NCBI GenBank assembly: GCA_020442065.1
Contig: JAGRKZ010000019.1
Span: 28,816-92,815, forward strand
Source of the DNA: Bauldia sp.
GTDB taxonomy: Bacteria > Pseudomonadota > Alphaproteobacteria > Rhizobiales > Kaistiaceae
DNA: 64,000 nt
Direction: 5' to 3'
Shown piece after piece: positions 62,982 through 64,000 of the stretch. Every line of letters begins with the position of its first letter. Within the stretch, counting starts at the first letter, position 1. The position numbers and the translations under genes are program-made. The notes beneath the pieces are model-generated. The model was not told the origin of the DNA. It ran no database searches and saw only the letters and a program-made list of their open reading frames with translations.

Positions 62982-64000
62982 TCACTCCAGATGAACGTAG
63001 GTGCCGGGAGCGTCGCAGATCGCCCGGTCGTCGCCGCGGACGCTTCCGAGCGGCGGTGGCTTGACCGGAGCGCCCGACTTGCCCGCCAGCCATGCCGCCC
63101 ACTCCGGCCACCACGACCCCTCTTTGCGTTGGGCCTCGGTCAGATAGTTGTCGGGATCGATGTATCTGTCGTTCGGTCCCCTGGTCATCACGCGGTATGT
63201 ACGATTGGGATGTCCCGGCTCGGAGACGATCCCTGCATTGTGGCCACCGCTGGTCAGCAGATACGTAACCGTGGTGTCGGTCTGCAGGTGGATCTTGTAG
63301 GTGGAGCGCCACGGCGCGACGTGATCGCGCTCAGTGCCGACCGCGAAGACCGGAACGCGGATGTCCGTGAGGGCGATGGGCCGGTTGGCAACGACGAAGC
63401 GGCCTTCCGCGAGGTCGTTGTTGAGAAACAGGCCGCGAAGGTACTCGGAGTGCATCCGGTACGGCAGTCGGGTTGAATCCGCGTTCCAGGCCATGAGGTC
63501 GGTCATCGACGGGCGCTCGCCCATCAGATACTCGCGGATCATGCGCGACCAGACCAGATCGTTCGAGCGCAGCATCTCGAAGGCGCCCGCCATTTGCCGC
63601 GCGTCGAGAAAGCCCTGCTCCCACATCAGGTCGTCGAGGAAGGCGAGCTGGCTCTCGTTGATGAAGAGCATCAGTTCGCCGGCTTCCGTGAAGTCGGTCT
63701 GTGCGGCGAGCAGCGTGACGGATGCCAGGCGATCATCGCCGTCCCGGGCCATCGCCGCCGCCGCGATCGACAACAGCGTGCCGCCGATGCAGTAGCCGAC
63801 CGCATGGACTTTTCCCTCAGGTACGACCGCGCCCACGGCGTCCAGTGCCGCCATCACGCCGAGTGTCCGGTAGTCGTCGAGGCCGAGATCGCGATCTTCC
63901 GGACCCGGATTCTTCCAGGAGATCATGAACACCGTGAACCCCTGCCCGGTGAGATACCTCACCAGGGAATTTTCGGGCGACAGGTCGAGGATGTAGTATT
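62982..64000 (-). CDS. phaC: Poly(3-hydroxyalkanoate) polymerase PhaC, 3' part
   Basis: The C-terminal ~340 residues of a class I PHA synthase; the frame runs off the window edge (reading YILDLSPENSLVRYL at the boundary). It contains the lipase-box-like GYCIGGTLLS with the catalytic Cys, the catalytic Asp in VGTERDHVAPW and the catalytic His in TSGGHNAGIVSEPG, with FMISWKNPG upstream. It polymerises 3-hydroxyacyl-CoA into carbon-storage granules. The 3' end is complete at 62982. Confidence 0.95.
   Translation of the reverse strand, partial: YYILDLSPENSLVRYLTGQGFTVFMISWKNPGPEDRDLGLDDYRTLGVMAALDAVGAVVPEGKVHAVGYCIGGTLLSIAAAAMARDGDDRLASVTLLAAQTDFTEAGELMLFINESQLAFLDDLMWEQGFLDARQMAGAFEMLRSNDLVWSRMIREYLMGERPSMTDLMAWNADSTRLPYRMHSEYLRGLFLNNDLAEGRFVVANRPIALTDIRVPVFAVGTERDHVAPWRSTYKIHLQTDTTVTYLLTSGGHNAGIVSEPGHPNRTYRVMTRGPNDRYIDPDNYLTEAQRKEGSWWPEWAAWLAGKSGAPVKPPPLGSVRGDDRAICDAPGTYVHLE

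Overview
The window is GC-rich, densely coded alphaproteobacterial chromosome, most likely from the Hyphomicrobiales or a relative. This rests on the RpoE-ChrR sigma/anti-sigma pair with its characteristic promoter, a PHA synthase, DUF2177/DUF1295/DUF1365/CFA genes, monosaccharide ABC transporters, fasciclin proteins and chains of ATGA/TGATG gene overlaps. No rRNA, tRNA or CRISPR array was seen.

Layout. 1-0.6 kb: end of a fasciclin gene and a short DUF3489 gene. 0.9-3.4 kb: an operon joining an MlaC-like lipid carrier to a LolD-type ATPase and an FtsX-type permease. 3.4-4.1 kb: a lycopene-cyclase-domain membrane protein. 4.7-9.05 kb: a two-gene operon, FAAL-ACP-thioester reductase plus an AlkB-type hydroxylase. 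9.1-10.1 kb: an RTX gene remnant cut by a decayed IS3 element; a second IS3-like end lies at 0.7 kb in the same orientation. 10.2-24.9 kb: a large divergent catabolic locus around an IclR regulator. The minus arm has a sugar-type ABC importer, three SDRs, an M24 peptidase-like protein, a class IV aminotransferase and a PhyH dioxygenase. The plus arm has a class III aminotransferase, an MlrC-like M81 protein, a mannonate-dehydratase-like protein and a GMC oxidoreductase.

25.2-34.8 kb: a MAPEG protein, then a membrane-lipid / photo-oxidative-stress island. It contains rpoE-chrR-hydrolase-DUF1295-CFA on the minus strand, and FAD oxidoreductase-DUF1365-CFA and fasciclin on the plus strand. Three good TGATCC-N18-TA promoters tie these together; two of them are divergent and share a palindrome. 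35.1-42.2 kb: LysR, then dabB-dabA (inorganic-carbon accumulation), a cysD without cysN, a DUF6671 zinc-ribbon protein and a small ORF. 42.4-51.8 kb: a galactoside utilisation locus (GH42, GH36, ABC importer, MelR-like AraC regulator). 52.0-52.8 kb: a decayed large serine recombinase. 52.9-56.6 kb: a membrane-stress operon of an unknown protein, PspA, a YqiJ-like protein and flotillin. 56.8-62.6 kb: an unusual operon (membrane protein, sterol-desaturase-type hydroxylase, GH3-type acyl-adenylating enzyme, enolase-superfamily epimerase), a TetR regulator and a one-TM mini-protein. Repeated TGAAC-N3-GTTCA operators link all three transcription units. 63-64 kb: the 3' part of phaC.

The best candidates for undescribed biology are the TetR/GH3/enolase/hydroxylase regulon, the FAAL-ACP-TR/AlkB operon, the dabBA-cysD-DUF6671 operon and the 15-kb catabolic locus of unknown substrate.
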